Origin: Anaerolineae bacterium
Lineage (GTDB): Bacteria; Chloroflexota; Anaerolineae; B4-G1; SLSP01
DNA length: 54,220 bases
NCBI GenBank assembly: GCA_026991395.1
Contig: JALXBP010000085.1
Location: 1 to 54,220, forward strand
Direction: 5' to 3'
This document shows positions 9,426 to 18,506 of the stretch, piece after piece. Below the pieces are notes generated by a model, which searched no databases, was not told the origin of the DNA, and saw only the letters and a program-made list of their open reading frames with translations. Every line of letters begins with the position of its first letter. Positions within the stretch are counted from its first letter, which is position 1. The translations under genes were made by a program, and so were the position numbers.

Positions 9426-12400
9426 ATGAGCGATGAGATCAAGACCGACATTGAGCAGCCGGAGGCCGCCGGTTCAGACGAAGCCCCGGTTAGCCTGGAG
9501 GCGCTGGAAGCAGCCCCCAAAGAGAGCAAGCTGGCCTCCCTGCAAGGGATGCTGGCAGGACGAGGATGGCTCGGCGCACTCCTCGTAGCGCTGCTGATCA
9601 TCGCCTTCCTCTTCCTGCCGCCGGTCTCGCTGGGCACGCGGCTCCTCGGAGCCGGCCATTACACGACGCTCGACGCCCAAACACCGCGCATCACCCACCC
9701 CGACGGCCTGGCCGTCATCGTCGGAGAGCAGGAAGGGGAAAAGCTGCGCGTCAAATTAGGCTCCGTCCCCAGGGCCGACTTCGAGGAGGCTGGCGAGACC
9801 CTGCCCGATGAGGCGAAGGCCGCCCAACAAGCCTTGCCCGATAACTTGGTGCCCAAAAGCCCCTTCTTCACCATCGACGTCCGTGGCAAGAGCCTCGGCC
9901 CGGCGACGCTCGTCCTCACCATTCCCAACGAGGCCGAACCGTGGGAGACCCTGGACGTTTACGGCTGGGACGGCACGAAGTGGTCGTGGCTGCCCGGCAC
10001 GCTCGACCGCGAAACGGAGACGCTCGTCGTGGCCGTAGAGCAGCTCCCCAAAGCGGTGATGGTCATGCAGACGAAAGCCGTTCCCCAGGTCATCGCCGCC
10101 GAGGGTGAAGACCTGCCTCCCGCCGAATTCGGCACCTCCATCTCCCAGGTCGATCTGGTAGGGATGAAGATCGGGACCTTGGGCAACCTCAACGGCGACC
10201 CCTCCCTCCTGCCGCCGGGCAGCGTGAGCACGAATCCCGTCCTCGCCCCGACGGTGCGCAACTGGATTCCCGGCCATCCGCCCAACTTCGGCCTCGTGGA
10301 GGATATGCTGGGCATCGCCGCCGACCGCGCCGCGCACATCACGGCACTGGTCGATCTGGCGAAGAACGGCGATTATCCCGGCCTGGTGCTCGATTACCGC
10401 GCCCTCTTGCCGGAGGATCGCGAAGCCTACGCCGCCTTCGTCGCCGACCTGGCCAACGCCCTCCACGCCGAGGGGAAATGGCTGGCCGTCACGGTGGAAG
10501 CACCGCAGATTCAGGCCGACGGTACCTGGAACGACGGAGCCTACGACCTCTACGCCATCGGCAAGGCCGCCGACCAGGTGCAGATGGTCATGCCGCTCGA
10601 CCCGCAAGCCTACACGCCCGGCGGCCAGGTCGATCAGATGCTCGTCTGGGCCACCTCGAAGGTCAACCGCGCGAAGCTCTTCCCCATCTTCTCCACGCTG
10701 AGCACCGACGGCAAGACGACCTACACGCTCGACGACGTCTTCCGGCCACTGGCGGAGATCGCCGCCGTAACGCCGATGAGCGAGAGCGTCGCGCCGGGGA
10801 CCAAGCTGGCCTTCCAGGTCGCGTTAGATGCAGCCTTGGACAGCGACGCCACGACCGGAGCCGAACGCATCACCTACGGCGATGTCGCCTACTGGCTCGG
10901 AACGCCGGAGTGGCTCCGCTACCGCCTCGACCTCACAGCGCGCTACCACCTGGGCGGCGTCGTCCTGCGCGACCTTTTTGCCGACGGGAACTTCCCCGGC
11001 ATCGCGCAGGCGCTGCAGAACTACCTGGCCGCCACACCGGCCACACAGGCCACCCCGCCGCAGGTAAGCTGGTCGGTCAGCGGGCCGGACGGCAAGACCG
11101 AGCAGATCGAACAGCCGATCTCCCAGGAGCCTTTCGCCTGGACGGCACCGGAGGTAACCGGCACCTACCACATCGCCGCCTCCATCTTGGGCCTCGACAA
11201 GGGCAGCATCGACGTGCAGGTCGCCCAACCCGTCCCGCAATCCAATGCCGAAGAAGAGGAACCGGCCATCGGCGGCGCCTCGGCGGCGGACGAGACGACA
11301 CCCGAGATGAAGGCCGCCTTCGTCGCCGACGTTACCGTGCCCGACAACACCCACTACGAGAAGGGCGAGCAGTTCACCAAGACCTGGCGGCTGAAGAATG
11401 TCGGCAGCGAACCGTGGCCCGAAAATACCGTCGCCCGCTACGTTGGCGGCGAGCGGATGGCCTCGGTGGACGAGGTGAAGGTCGGCGCGGTCCAGCCCGG
11501 CGAGACGGTGGACGTCAGCGTCGATATGGCCGCCCCCTCGCAGGATGGCGTCTTCAAGAGCCGATGGGCGCTCTACGTCGGCGACAAGATGATCCCCGGC
11601 AGCGACCTCTGGGTCGTCATCCAGGCGGGGACGCCGCAACAGGCAGCCAATCCCGCACCGGCAACCGGCGGCGGTCCCTTCGAGCTGGGCGGGCATATCC
11701 TCCAGGGCTTCCGCTACGCCGACAAGATGCACTACGCCGGGATGACTTGGGTCAAGGTGCAGGTGCGCTACCCCGGCGATGCAAACGGCATCATCGCCGC
11801 AGCGCACGCCAACGGCTTCAAGATTCAGATCAGCGCCTTAGGCGAGGCAGGAATGGTGACGCGCGGCGACTTCAAGGAGACGGTCAGCAACTGGGTTGCC
11901 GGTATCGCCGCCGCTGGAGCCGACGCCATCGAGGTGTGGAACGAGCCGAACCTGCCGCGCGAGTGGCAGAGCGGCTACATCAGTCCGCAAGCCTACACCG
12001 ACCTCCTCTGCAGCGCCTACGCGGCGATCAAGAGAGCGAATCCCAACACGTGGGTCATCAGCGCCGCGCCCGCCCCGACCGGCTACTTCGGCGGCTGTCA
12101 TCCGCACGGCTGCGATGATGTCCCCTGGCTCCAGGGGATGTACAACGCCGGAGCCGCCAACTGCTTCGACTTCATCGGCGCGCACCACAACTCCGGAGCC
12201 ACGCCTCCGGCAGCCACCAGCGGCCACCCCGCCGACCCCGGCGACCATCACCACTCCTGGTACTTCCTGCCGCAGACGCAGATCTACTACAACATCTTCA
12301 ACGGCACCAAGCAACTTTTCTACACCGAATTAGGCTACGTCTCGCCGGAGGGCTTCGGCTGGATTCCCGACACCTTCGCCTGGGGCGCGAACACGACCGT

Positions 12401-12608
12401 CGCCCAGCAGGCGCAGTGGCTGGCCGATGTCGTCAACCTGAGCCGCCAGACGGGGATGGTGCGCGTCGTCATCATCTGGAACGTCGATGCGCAGTGCTAC
12501 GGGATGTGCGGCGGCGTGCAGGACCCGCAGGCAGGCTACGCCATCATCCGCCCCGACGGCTCCTGTCCCGCCTGCGATACGCTCCACACGCTGATGGTCG
12601 GGCAATGA
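9426..12608 (+). CDS. Membrane-anchored GH18-like / NBR1-Ig / clan-A glycosidase-like protein
   Basis: This 1060-aa protein has an acidic cytoplasmic N-tail (1-48), one membrane helix (about 50-70) and a large extracellular part. Residues about 215-560 read as a GH18-like barrel, but the usual DxE end is D323-Y324-R325, so the acid is lost. Residues about 634-735 match the NBR1-type Ig-like domain (TKTWRLKNVGSEPWP). Residues about 754-1060 read as a clan-A hydrolase barrel with WNEPN (E840, acid/base) and FYTELGY (E968, candidate nucleophile). The N-terminal barrel may bind glycan while the C-terminal one cleaves it; this is inference. GAGGAGG precedes ATG 9426. It appears monocistronic. Confidence 0.78.
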   Translation: MSDEIKTDIEQPEAAGSDEAPVSLEALEAAPKESKLASLQGMLAGRGWLGALLVALLIIAFLFLPPVSLGTRLLGAGHYTTLDAQTPRITHPDGLAVIVGEQEGEKLRVKLGSVPRADFEEAGETLPDEAKAAQQALPDNLVPKSPFFTIDVRGKSLGPATLVLTIPNEAEPWETLDVYGWDGTKWSWLPGTLDRETETLVVAVEQLPKAVMVMQTKAVPQVIAAEGEDLPPAEFGTSISQVDLVGMKIGTLGNLNGDPSLLPPGSVSTNPVLAPTVRNWIPGHPPNFGLVEDMLGIAADRAAHITALVDLAKNGDYPGLVLDYRALLPEDREAYAAFVADLANALHAEGKWLAVTVEAPQIQADGTWNDGAYDLYAIGKAADQVQMVMPLDPQAYTPGGQVDQMLVWATSKVNRAKLFPIFSTLSTDGKTTYTLDDVFRPLAEIAAVTPMSESVAPGTKLAFQVALDAALDSDATTGAERITYGDVAYWLGTPEWLRYRLDLTARYHLGGVVLRDLFADGNFPGIAQALQNYLAATPATQATPPQVSWSVSGPDGKTEQIEQPISQEPFAWTAPEVTGTYHIAASILGLDKGSIDVQVAQPVPQSNAEEEEPAIGGASAADETTPEMKAAFVADVTVPDNTHYEKGEQFTKTWRLKNVGSEPWPENTVARYVGGERMASVDEVKVGAVQPGETVDVSVDMAAPSQDGVFKSRWALYVGDKMIPGSDLWVVIQAGTPQQAANPAPATGGGPFELGGHILQGFRYADKMHYAGMTWVKVQVRYPGDANGIIAAAHANGFKIQISALGEAGMVTRGDFKETVSNWVAGIAAAGADAIEVWNEPNLPREWQSGYISPQAYTDLLCSAYAAIKRANPNTWVISAAPAPTGYFGGCHPHGCDDVPWLQGMYNAGAANCFDFIGAHHNSGATPPAATSGHPADPGDHHHSWYFLPQTQIYYNIFNGTKQLFYTELGYVSPEGFGWIPDTFAWGANTTVAQQAQWLADVVNLSRQTGMVRVVIIWNVDAQCYGMCGGVQDPQAGYAIIRPDGSCPACDTLHTLMVGQ

Positions 12609-12652
12609 GCCGGTAGAGCCTCCCGCCGTGGCGGGAGCAGCATCGACCTTCC

Positions 12653-12677
12653 GAGGGCGGTCCGATGGGCCGCCCTC
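12653..12677 (+). terminator. Weak terminator after the glycosidase-like gene
   Basis: GAGGGCGG and CCGCCCTC form an 8-bp stem with a 9-nt loop, followed by TTCGTC. A second hairpin (CTCCCGCC/GGCGGGAG) lies just before it, near 12619-12637. Confidence 0.5.
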
Positions 12678-12690
12678 TTCGTCGCTCTCC

Positions 12691-12718
12691 TTGCCTCAGC
12701 AGAGAAGACAGGTATCAT
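12691..12718 (+). promoter_or_regulatory. Promoter for aspS
   Basis: TTGCCT (12691-12696) and TATCAT (12713-12718) are spaced by 16 bp, 28 nt before ATG 12747. Confidence 0.6.
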
Positions 12719-12746
12719 CCTCCCATCCCCGCGCAGAGGAGGGAGC

Positions 12747-14525
12747 ATGCTCAAGACACATACCTGCGGAGAGTTGCGTGCCGAGCACGTGGGTCAGGAA
12801 GTGACGTTAGCCGGTTGGGTCAACCGTCGGCGCGACCACGGCGGGCTGGTCTTCATCGTCCTGCGCGACCGCTGGGGGCTGACGCAGATCGTCGCCGGGG
12901 CCGACATCGCCGCCGAGGCGCACCGCACCGCCGAGTCGGTGCGCGGCGAGTACGTCATCCAGGTGCGCGGCATCGTCCGCGCCCGCCCCGCCGAGCAAGT
13001 CAACCCCGACTGGCCGACGGGCGAGATCGAGGTGGAGGCGCACGAGATTCGCATCCTCAACACGGCGAAGACGCCGCCCTTCTACATCTACGAGGATTCG
13101 CCGGTGGACGAGGCGCTGCGCCTGCGCTACCGCTACCTCGACCTGCGGCGGACACGGATGCAGCGCAACCTCATCCTCCGCCACAAGGTGGTCAAGTTTA
13201 TGCGCGATTACCTCAGCGCGCGCGGCTTTCTGGAGATCGAGACGCCCTACCTCTTCAAATCCACGCCGGAGGGCGCGCGGGACTACCTCGTGCCGAGCCG
13301 CGTCCATCCGGGCAAGTTCTACGCCCTGCCCCAGTCGCCGCAGCAGCTCAAGCAGTTGCTGATGGTCGCCGGTTACGAGCGCTATTTCCAGATTGCCCGC
13401 TGCTTCCGCGATGAGGACTTGCGCGGCGACCGCCAGCCGGAGTTCACCCAACTCGACCTGGAGATGTCCTTCGTCGAGCGCGACGACGTGCTCGATCTCA
13501 CCGAGGGGCTGTACACGGCGATGGTGCGCAGCGTCGCGCCGGAGAAGAAGATCATCACCCCCTTCCCGCGAATGACCTACGCGGAGGCGCTGGAGCGCTT
13601 CGGGACCGACAAGCCCGACCTCCGCTTCGGGATGGAGCTGGTCGATCTGACCGCGTTGCTGGCCGAAAGCGGCTTCGGCGTCTTCAGCCGCGCGGCGAAG
13701 GCGGGCGGGCAGATCAAGGCGATCGTCGCGCCGGGCTGCGCCGACTACAGCCGCCGCCAGATCGACGAACTGACGGCGCTCGCCAAGGCCGAGGGGGCGA
13801 AGGGGCTGGTGACGCTGGCCTACCGCGCCGAGGGCGTCAAGGGACCGGCGGCCAAGTACCTGAGCGTGGAGGAGGTGGCGGCCATCGCCGACCGGACGGG
13901 AGCTTCGACGGGCGATCTCGTCTGCATCGTCGCCGACGAGGCCGCCATCGTCGGCGCAGCGCTTTCCGCCCTGCGGCTCCACTTCCGCGACGTGCTGAAC
14001 CTGGCCGATCCCGACCTGCTCGCCTTCGGCTTCGTGGTGGACTTCCCGATGTTCGAGTGGGACGAGGAGACGCAGCGCTGGAACGCCGCCCACCACCCCT
14101 TCACGATGCCGCGTCCCAACGACTACGCCTCGATGGCTGCCGATCCCGCCGCCGTCGCTTCCGAGGCCTACGATCTGGTCTGCAACGGCTACGAACTGGC
14201 CTCCGGCAGCATCCGTATCCACGATCCGCGCATCCAGACCGACGTCTTCCGCATCCTGGGCTACGAGGAGGAGGAGGCCAAGGCCCGCTTCGGCCATATG
14301 ATGGAGGCCTTCTCCTACGGCGCGCCGCCGCACGGCGGCATCGCCCCCGGTGTGGATCGGACGGTGATGCTCCTGGCAGGCGAGAAGACGATCCGCGAGG
14401 TCATCGCCTTCCCCAAGACGACGAAGGCGGAGGACCTGATGGCCCACGCCCCCTCCGAGGTCTCGGAGGAGCAGTTGCGCGAACTGCACCTGCGCATCGT
14501 CCTCGACGAGGAGGAGGCCGCGTAG
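12747..14525 (+). CDS. aspS: Aspartate--tRNA ligase, bacterial type
   Basis: This 592-aa protein charges tRNA-Asp, and possibly tRNA-Asn if the organism relies on amidotransferase. The N-terminal OB fold ([18 protein letters not shown]), the class II core ([49 protein letters not shown]) and the inserted GAD domain expected of bacterial-type enzymes (about 290-410) are all present. Class II motif 3 is [10 protein letters not shown] near the end. GAGGAGGG precedes ATG 12747. It stands alone between its promoter and a strong bidirectional terminator. Confidence 0.97.
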   Translation: MLKTHTCGELRAEHVGQEVTLAGWVNRRRDHGGLVFIVLRDRWGLTQIVAGADIAAEAHRTAESVRGEYVIQVRGIVRARPAEQVNPDWPTGEIEVEAHEIRILNTAKTPPFYIYEDSPVDEALRLRYRYLDLRRTRMQRNLILRHKVVKFMRDYLSARGFLEIETPYLFKSTPEGARDYLVPSRVHPGKFYALPQSPQQLKQLLMVAGYERYFQIARCFRDEDLRGDRQPEFTQLDLEMSFVERDDVLDLTEGLYTAMVRSVAPEKKIITPFPRMTYAEALERFGTDKPDLRFGMELVDLTALLAESGFGVFSRAAKAGGQIKAIVAPGCADYSRRQIDELTALAKAEGAKGLVTLAYRAEGVKGPAAKYLSVEEVAAIADRTGASTGDLVCIVADEAAIVGAALSALRLHFRDVLNLADPDLLAFGFVVDFPMFEWDEETQRWNAAHHPFTMPRPNDYASMAADPAAVASEAYDLVCNGYELASGSIRIHDPRIQTDVFRILGYEEEEAKARFGHMMEAFSYGAPPHGGIAPGVDRTVMLLAGEKTIREVIAFPKTTKAEDLMAHAPSEVSEEQLRELHLRIVLDEEEAA

Positions 14526-14548
14526 CGCCTGCCCCCTTCGACAGACGA

Positions 14549-14580
14549 AAAGGGCACAGAGTTGCGGCTCTGTGCCCTTT
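14549..14580. terminator. Bidirectional terminator between aspS and the OsmC gene
   Basis: AAAGGGCACAGAG and CTCTGTGCCCTTT form a perfect 13-bp stem with a 6-nt loop between convergent genes. Confidence 0.92.
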
Positions 14581-14593
14581 GCCGTCTCCTGCT

Positions 14594-15049
14594 TCAGCGG
14601 ATGATGGGATCGTTGGGGACGGCGCGCTCCTCGATGATGCGGTAGCTGTTGGTGATCTCCGCCACCTGGCGCAGCATCGCCGAGGCGGAGCAGTAGCGCG
14701 TCTCGGAAAGCTCGATCGCCCGCTCCACCGCCCTGGGGTCGATCCCCTCGCCGTAGACGATGTACTCGATGTGGATTTTGGTGTAGACCTTCGGGTGCGT
14801 GGGGGCGCGTTCGGCCTCCACCTTCACCTGGAAGCCGGTAACCTTCTGCCGTTTCTTCGCCAGGATGGAGATCACGTCCATCCCCGTGCAGCCGCCCAGT
14901 CCCATCAGGAAAAGCTCCATCGGTGCGGGGCCGGTGTTCGTGCCGAAGGGCGGCCTGTGGGAATCGAGGACGATGGCCGGGCCGTCGTTCGCCTCGGCGA
15001 CGAGGCGCAGGCCGGGACCGACCCAGGTAACCTGTGCTTTGGATGTCAT
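14594..15049 (-). CDS. OsmC family peroxiredoxin-like protein
   Basis: This 151-aa protein has the two OsmC/Ohr cysteines, C54 in GGCTGMD and C120 in RYCSAS. These reduce organic hydroperoxides in the family. It is the last gene of a five-gene minus-strand thiol operon and ends at a strong terminator. AAGGAG lies 10 nt before the ATG, just after the cupin gene. Cytoplasmic. It is closer to the YhfA/OsmC branch than to Ohr by eye, but this is uncertain. Confidence 0.92.
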   Translation of the reverse strand: MTSKAQVTWVGPGLRLVAEANDGPAIVLDSHRPPFGTNTGPAPMELFLMGLGGCTGMDVISILAKKRQKVTGFQVKVEAERAPTHPKVYTKIHIEYIVYGEGIDPRAVERAIELSETRYCSASAMLRQVAEITNSYRIIEERAVPNDPIIR

Positions 15050-15062
15050 CGGTTGCTTCTCC

Positions 15063-15398
15063 TTATGCCTTTTTGGGGAGGGGAATGACGCAGATGAAGC
15101 ACAGCGTCTCCTCTCCTTCGTTACGATAGCCGTGCACTTCGTCAGGGGCGATGTAGAGGACGACGCCAGGCTCCATCACGGCCTCGCCCTCTGCCCCGCT
15201 GACGATGCCGCGCCCCTCCAGCACGTAGATTTCGTGCTCGTAGGGATGGTGGTGCGGCGGGAAGACGACGCCCGGCTCGATTTCGATGATGCGCATCGCG
15301 TAGTTGGGGACGCCATCCTCACCGGCCAGCAGCCAGCGGATGCCGATCCCTTCCTGTACCGGTTGGAGGGGAACCTCCGCGGCCTTCTTGACGAGCAT
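15063..15398 (-). CDS. Small cupin-domain protein
   Basis: This 111-aa single cupin carries HHHPYEHEIYVLEG (metal-ligand histidines near 49-55 with a glutamate) and the second motif PDEVHGYRN (H89). Its function is unknown; small cupins may bind metals and act as dioxygenases or sensors. One base separates its ATG from the DUF2892 stop, so translation is probably coupled. Its place in the PDO operon suggests a redox or stress role. Confidence 0.88.
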   Translation of the reverse strand: MLVKKAAEVPLQPVQEGIGIRWLLAGEDGVPNYAMRIIEIEPGVVFPPHHHPYEHEIYVLEGRGIVSGAEGEAVMEPGVVLYIAPDEVHGYRNEGEETLCFICVIPLPKKA

Positions 15399-15399
15399 C

Positions 15400-15609
15400 T
15401 CACACCTCCTTCGTCTCGTCGGGGGCGGGCTTCTTCAGCAGCGCGTAGAGACCGCAGTAGCCCACCGCCGCCGTGATGACCAGTCCCACGCCGAGCAGAC
15501 CGAGTACCGTCCCCGCCGTGCCCTGGATGAAGAGGAAGCCCAGCAGCATGGCGAAGAGGCCCAGCACGCCCCGCACGATGCGTTCGAATTCGGAGAGGTT
15601 GGGCTGCAT
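15400..15609 (-). CDS. DUF2892-type small membrane protein
   Basis: This 69-aa protein has the N-terminal NLSEFERIVRGVLG stretch typical of DUF2892 and two hydrophobic helices (about 12-30 and 33-55). DUF2892 also forms the membrane part of YgaP, a rhodanese, linking the family to sulfur handling. It lies 3 nt after the thioredoxin-reductase-like gene. Confidence 0.82.
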   Translation of the reverse strand: MQPNLSEFERIVRGVLGLFAMLLGFLFIQGTAGTVLGLLGVGLVITAAVGYCGLYALLKKPAPDETKEV

Positions 15610-15612
15610 CGG

Positions 15613-16599
15613 TTACGCCTCGCTCTTCAGTTCGGCCAGGTACTCGCGCGTCGTCATCGCCGCCTTGCAGCCATCGGAGACGGCGACCGTAACCTGGGCC
15701 AGGTTGTCGGCGCGGACATCGCCCGCCGCCAGCACACCCTCCACCTTCGTGCGCATCTTCTCGTCCGTCTTGATGTAGCCCCAGCGGTTCAGTTCCACCA
15801 GGTCCTTGACGAACTCCGTATCGGGCTTGTAGCCGACGTAGATGAAGACGCCGTCGGCGGGGATCTCCTTCAGTTCGCCCGTGGCGCGATCCTTGAAGAC
15901 GACGGCGGTAACCTTCTCGTCGCCCTTGATCTCCACTACCTGGCTGTTGAAGTAGCAGGTCGCCTTGGGATGGTTCATCACCCGCTCCTGCAGAATCTTT
16001 TCCGCCGGGGAGTGGTCGAGGAACTCGATGAAGGTAACCTCGCTGGCGTAGTTGAGCAGGTTCTGCCCCTCCTGGAGGCCGGAGTTGCCGCAGCCGATGA
16101 CGACGACGCGCTTCCCCTTGTAGAGCGGGCCATCGCAGGTGGCGCAGTAGGAGACGCCACGCCCGTAGAATTCCTCCTCGCCGGGGATGCCGAGGTGCTT
16201 CGGCTGGCTGCCGGTCGCCAGCAAGACGACCTTGCCCTCGTACGTCTCGCCCTCCGCCGTGTGGACGCGGATGAGGCCCTTCTTCACCGGCTCGACCTTC
16301 GTCACCTCGTCGAACTCGACGATCTCCGTCCCGAAGCGCTCGGCCTGCTTGCGCATGCGCTCCATCAGCTCCTCGCCCGCGATCCCTTCCGGGAAGCCGG
16401 GGTAATTCTCGATCAACTCCGTCGTCGCCGCCAGCCCGCCGACGACCTCCTTTTCCAGCACGAGCACTTTCATCCCGTCGCGGGCGGCGTAGATAGCCGA
16501 GGAAAGCCCCGCCGGTCCCGCGCCGATGATGATGTAATCGTACAGACCGCCCGAAGGGGCCTCTTTCCTGGGTTCCTCAGCGACTTTGAAATCGAACAT
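15613..16599 (-). CDS. Thioredoxin-reductase-like FAD/NAD(P) flavoprotein
   Basis: This 328-aa protein has a FAD-binding GAGPAG (26-31), a redox-active CATC (C152, C155), a second nucleotide site VIGCGNSG, and the C-terminal VLAAGDVRADN. These are the hallmarks of thioredoxin reductase, which passes electrons from NAD(P)H to a disulfide protein. The PDO gene directly upstream is the likely partner, as in the known PDO/TrxR systems of thermophiles. It carries about 15 extra N-terminal residues relative to E. coli TrxB. GAGGAGG before ATG 16599 decides the start. A hairpin at 16631-16653 lies between it and PDO. Confidence 0.93.
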   Translation of the reverse strand: MFDFKVAEEPRKEAPSGGLYDYIIIGAGPAGLSSAIYAARDGMKVLVLEKEVVGGLAATTELIENYPGFPEGIAGEELMERMRKQAERFGTEIVEFDEVTKVEPVKKGLIRVHTAEGETYEGKVVLLATGSQPKHLGIPGEEEFYGRGVSYCATCDGPLYKGKRVVVIGCGNSGLQEGQNLLNYASEVTFIEFLDHSPAEKILQERVMNHPKATCYFNSQVVEIKGDEKVTAVVFKDRATGELKEIPADGVFIYVGYKPDTEFVKDLVELNRWGYIKTDEKMRTKVEGVLAAGDVRADNLAQVTVAVSDGCKAAMTTREYLAELKSEA

Positions 16600-16630
16600 C
16601 TCGTACCTCCTCACGCTGTGGTGGAATGAG

Positions 16631-16653
16631 AAAACCCGGCTTGCGCCGGGCTT
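16631..16653 (-). terminator. Hairpin with T run between PDO and the reductase
   Basis: On the minus strand GCCCGGC-GCAA-GCCGGGT is followed by four T. It may partly end the PDO transcript, giving more PDO than downstream products. Confidence 0.65.
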
Positions 16654-16710
16654 TCCGTCTCGATTCGTCCTGTTGGATGAGCGCCCGGCTCACCGTCCAA
16701 GGCCGCTCCC

Positions 16711-17352
16711 TCAGATCGACTTCTTGATCGCCTCGACGATCATATAGGCCGGGGCTGCGCCTTCCACCCGCTCCTTGTCGTTGATGACATTGAGCGGCAC
16801 ACCCATCACGTTGTAGGCGTTGGAAAGCTCCATAAACTCCTGCGCCTCGATGACGTCGGCGCGGACGAGGTCGCTGGCCGTCGCCATCTCGAAGGCCAGC
16901 GTCGCCGCGCGGGGGCAGTAGGGACAGGTCGGCGTCACGAAGACCTGGATATGCACCGGCTTCTCCAGCGAGGCGAGGAAGCCCTTCGTCGCCTCGTCCA
17001 GCTCCAGCGCGTGGCCGTGTCCGGCAAGCTGGATGCCGTGCAAGAGCGTCCCGAACTCGTAGTTGGCCGGAATGCCGAAGAAGCGCATCCCGTAGTCCTT
17101 CGCGCCGACGATCGCCGTCGCGGGAGCCTTGTCGATCTTGTACTCGGCCACCTTGTCCTTGTGGACGGTGAAGTCGTAGACCTCAGAGGTAACCTGCGGC
17201 GAAGTCCCCGCCACTTCCTGCATCAGTTCCACAATAAGATCGCAGTAGGGACAGTTCTCCGGCTGGGTGAAAGTTACCAGTTTGACCTTGTTGGGCAGCC
17301 CGGCAAGCATCTCGGCGACCTGCCCACGGATTTCGTCATTGAGCAATGCCAT
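16711..17352 (-). CDS. Protein disulfide oxidoreductase (PDO), two thioredoxin folds
   Basis: This 213-aa protein has two glutaredoxin/thioredoxin-like units, each with a CPYC site (C34/C37 and C143/C146). cis-Pro loops lie after each unit (KAPATAIVG and MGVPLNVI). PDO enzymes form and shuffle disulfides in the cytoplasm of hyperthermophiles and some thermophilic bacteria. There is no signal peptide. GAGGAGG before ATG 17352 decides the start. It heads the operon with its own strong promoter and lies upstream of its likely reductase. Confidence 0.93.
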   Translation of the reverse strand: MALLNDEIRGQVAEMLAGLPNKVKLVTFTQPENCPYCDLIVELMQEVAGTSPQVTSEVYDFTVHKDKVAEYKIDKAPATAIVGAKDYGMRFFGIPANYEFGTLLHGIQLAGHGHALELDEATKGFLASLEKPVHIQVFVTPTCPYCPRAATLAFEMATASDLVRADVIEAQEFMELSNAYNVMGVPLNVINDKERVEGAAPAYMIVEAIKKSI

Positions 17353-17396
17353 GAAAGTCCTCCTCACACTCGGATTTGAAGCTATTCAGCAGGGCG

Positions 17397-17424
17397 ATTA
17401 TAGCATATCGTAAATGGCCGTCAA
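17397..17424 (-). promoter_or_regulatory. Promoter for the PDO redox operon
   Basis: On the minus strand TTGACG (17424-17419) and TATAAT (17402-17397) are spaced by 16 bp. Confidence 0.75.
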
Positions 17425-17475
17425 GGAAATTACCGCTTCTCCAACGGTCCCGGCGGGGGCAAAAGGCCGACCTTG

Positions 17476-17484
17476 TGGTAAGAT
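17476..17484 (+). promoter_or_regulatory. Extended -10 promoter for the polyprenyl synthase
   Basis: TGG-TAAGAT matches TGn plus a -10 box, with no clear -35. It lies about 28 nt before ATG 17512. Confidence 0.45.
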
Positions 17485-17511
17485 AGCGGCAGATCAATCC
17501 GGAGGCATACA

Positions 17512-18501
17512 ATGGAGCCGTTCCGCCGCTATCTACCGACCCTGGAAGCCCACCTGCAGCATCTCGTTCGCCACGGCGACTCCCCGCTCTACGGCATGCT
17601 GGCCTACCATATGGGCTGGCTCGATGAGAGCTTCCGTCCCCTGCCCACGCCGCACACCGGCAAGAGACTGCGCCCCCTCCTCCTGCTCCTCACCTGCGAA
17701 GCCGCCGGTGGCCGCTGGCAGGAGGCCCTTCCCGCCGCCGCCGCCGTCGAGCTGCTCCACAACTTCTCCCTCATCCACGACGACATCGAGGATGGCGACC
17801 CCCTCCGACGCGGACGGCCAACGCTCTGGCGCGTGTGGGGTGAAGCGCAGGCCATCAACGCCGGGGACGCTCTCTTCGCCCTCGCCTACGAGGCGCTCCT
17901 CCAACTCCCCGCAGCCATCCTGCCGACGGCCGCGCGGGCCTTCACCCGGGCCGCGCAGGCCCTGACCGAGGGGCAATACCTCGACATCGCCTTCGAGCAG
18001 GCCGCGGAGGTGGACGAGGCCACCTATCTGCAGATGGTGGACGGCAAGACGGCGGCCCTGCTTGCGCTTTCGGCGTGGCTCGGCGGCCTGTGCGCAGGGC
18101 TGAGCGGGGCAAGGCTGGTGGCGCTGAGGCGCTTCGGACGACAGGTGGGGATGAGCTTCCAGATGCAGGACGATCTCCTGGGACTGTGGGGCGACCCGCA
18201 GCGAACGGGGAAGCCGGTCGGCAACGATATCCGCCGCCGCAAGAAGACACTGCCCCTCATCCACGGCCTGCAGCGCAGCGAGGCGCTCCGCCGCCTGCTC
18301 CAGCGCCCTCATCTCGACGAGGAGGCCATCCGTCAGGCACAGGCCCTGCTGGAGGAGGCGGGAAGCCGCGCCTACGTGGAAGCCCGCGCCGCCGCCTACC
18401 TGCAGGAGGGGCTGGCCGCTCTGGACGAGGCCGAACTCCACGGCGAGGCTAGGGAGGCGCTCCACGCGCTGGTGCAGCACCTCCTTGGCCGCGACCGCTG
18501 A
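17512..18501 (+). CDS. Polyprenyl diphosphate synthase (trans-isoprenyl)
   Basis: This 329-aa protein condenses isopentenyl diphosphate onto allylic diphosphates. The first aspartate-rich motif is DDIED (D90, D91, D94) with RRGRPTLW after it. The second is DDLLGLWGD (220-228), with GKPVGNDIRRRKKTLP downstream. The chain length made (geranylgeranyl, or longer for quinones) cannot be set from sequence. GGAGG lies before ATG 17512. It is convergent with the PFK gene at 18507, 5 bp away, with no room for a separate terminator. Confidence 0.93.
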   Translation: MEPFRRYLPTLEAHLQHLVRHGDSPLYGMLAYHMGWLDESFRPLPTPHTGKRLRPLLLLLTCEAAGGRWQEALPAAAAVELLHNFSLIHDDIEDGDPLRRGRPTLWRVWGEAQAINAGDALFALAYEALLQLPAAILPTAARAFTRAAQALTEGQYLDIAFEQAAEVDEATYLQMVDGKTAALLALSAWLGGLCAGLSGARLVALRRFGRQVGMSFQMQDDLLGLWGDPQRTGKPVGNDIRRRKKTLPLIHGLQRSEALRRLLQRPHLDEEAIRQAQALLEEAGSRAYVEARAAAYLQEGLAALDEAELHGEAREALHALVQHLLGRDR

Positions 18502-18506
18502 GAGGC

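Noticed and set aside
9756-11807. Long minus-strand open frames opposite the 1060-aa gene
   Set aside because: Composition mirrors the GC-rich sense codons; no start signals and no similarity to known domains.
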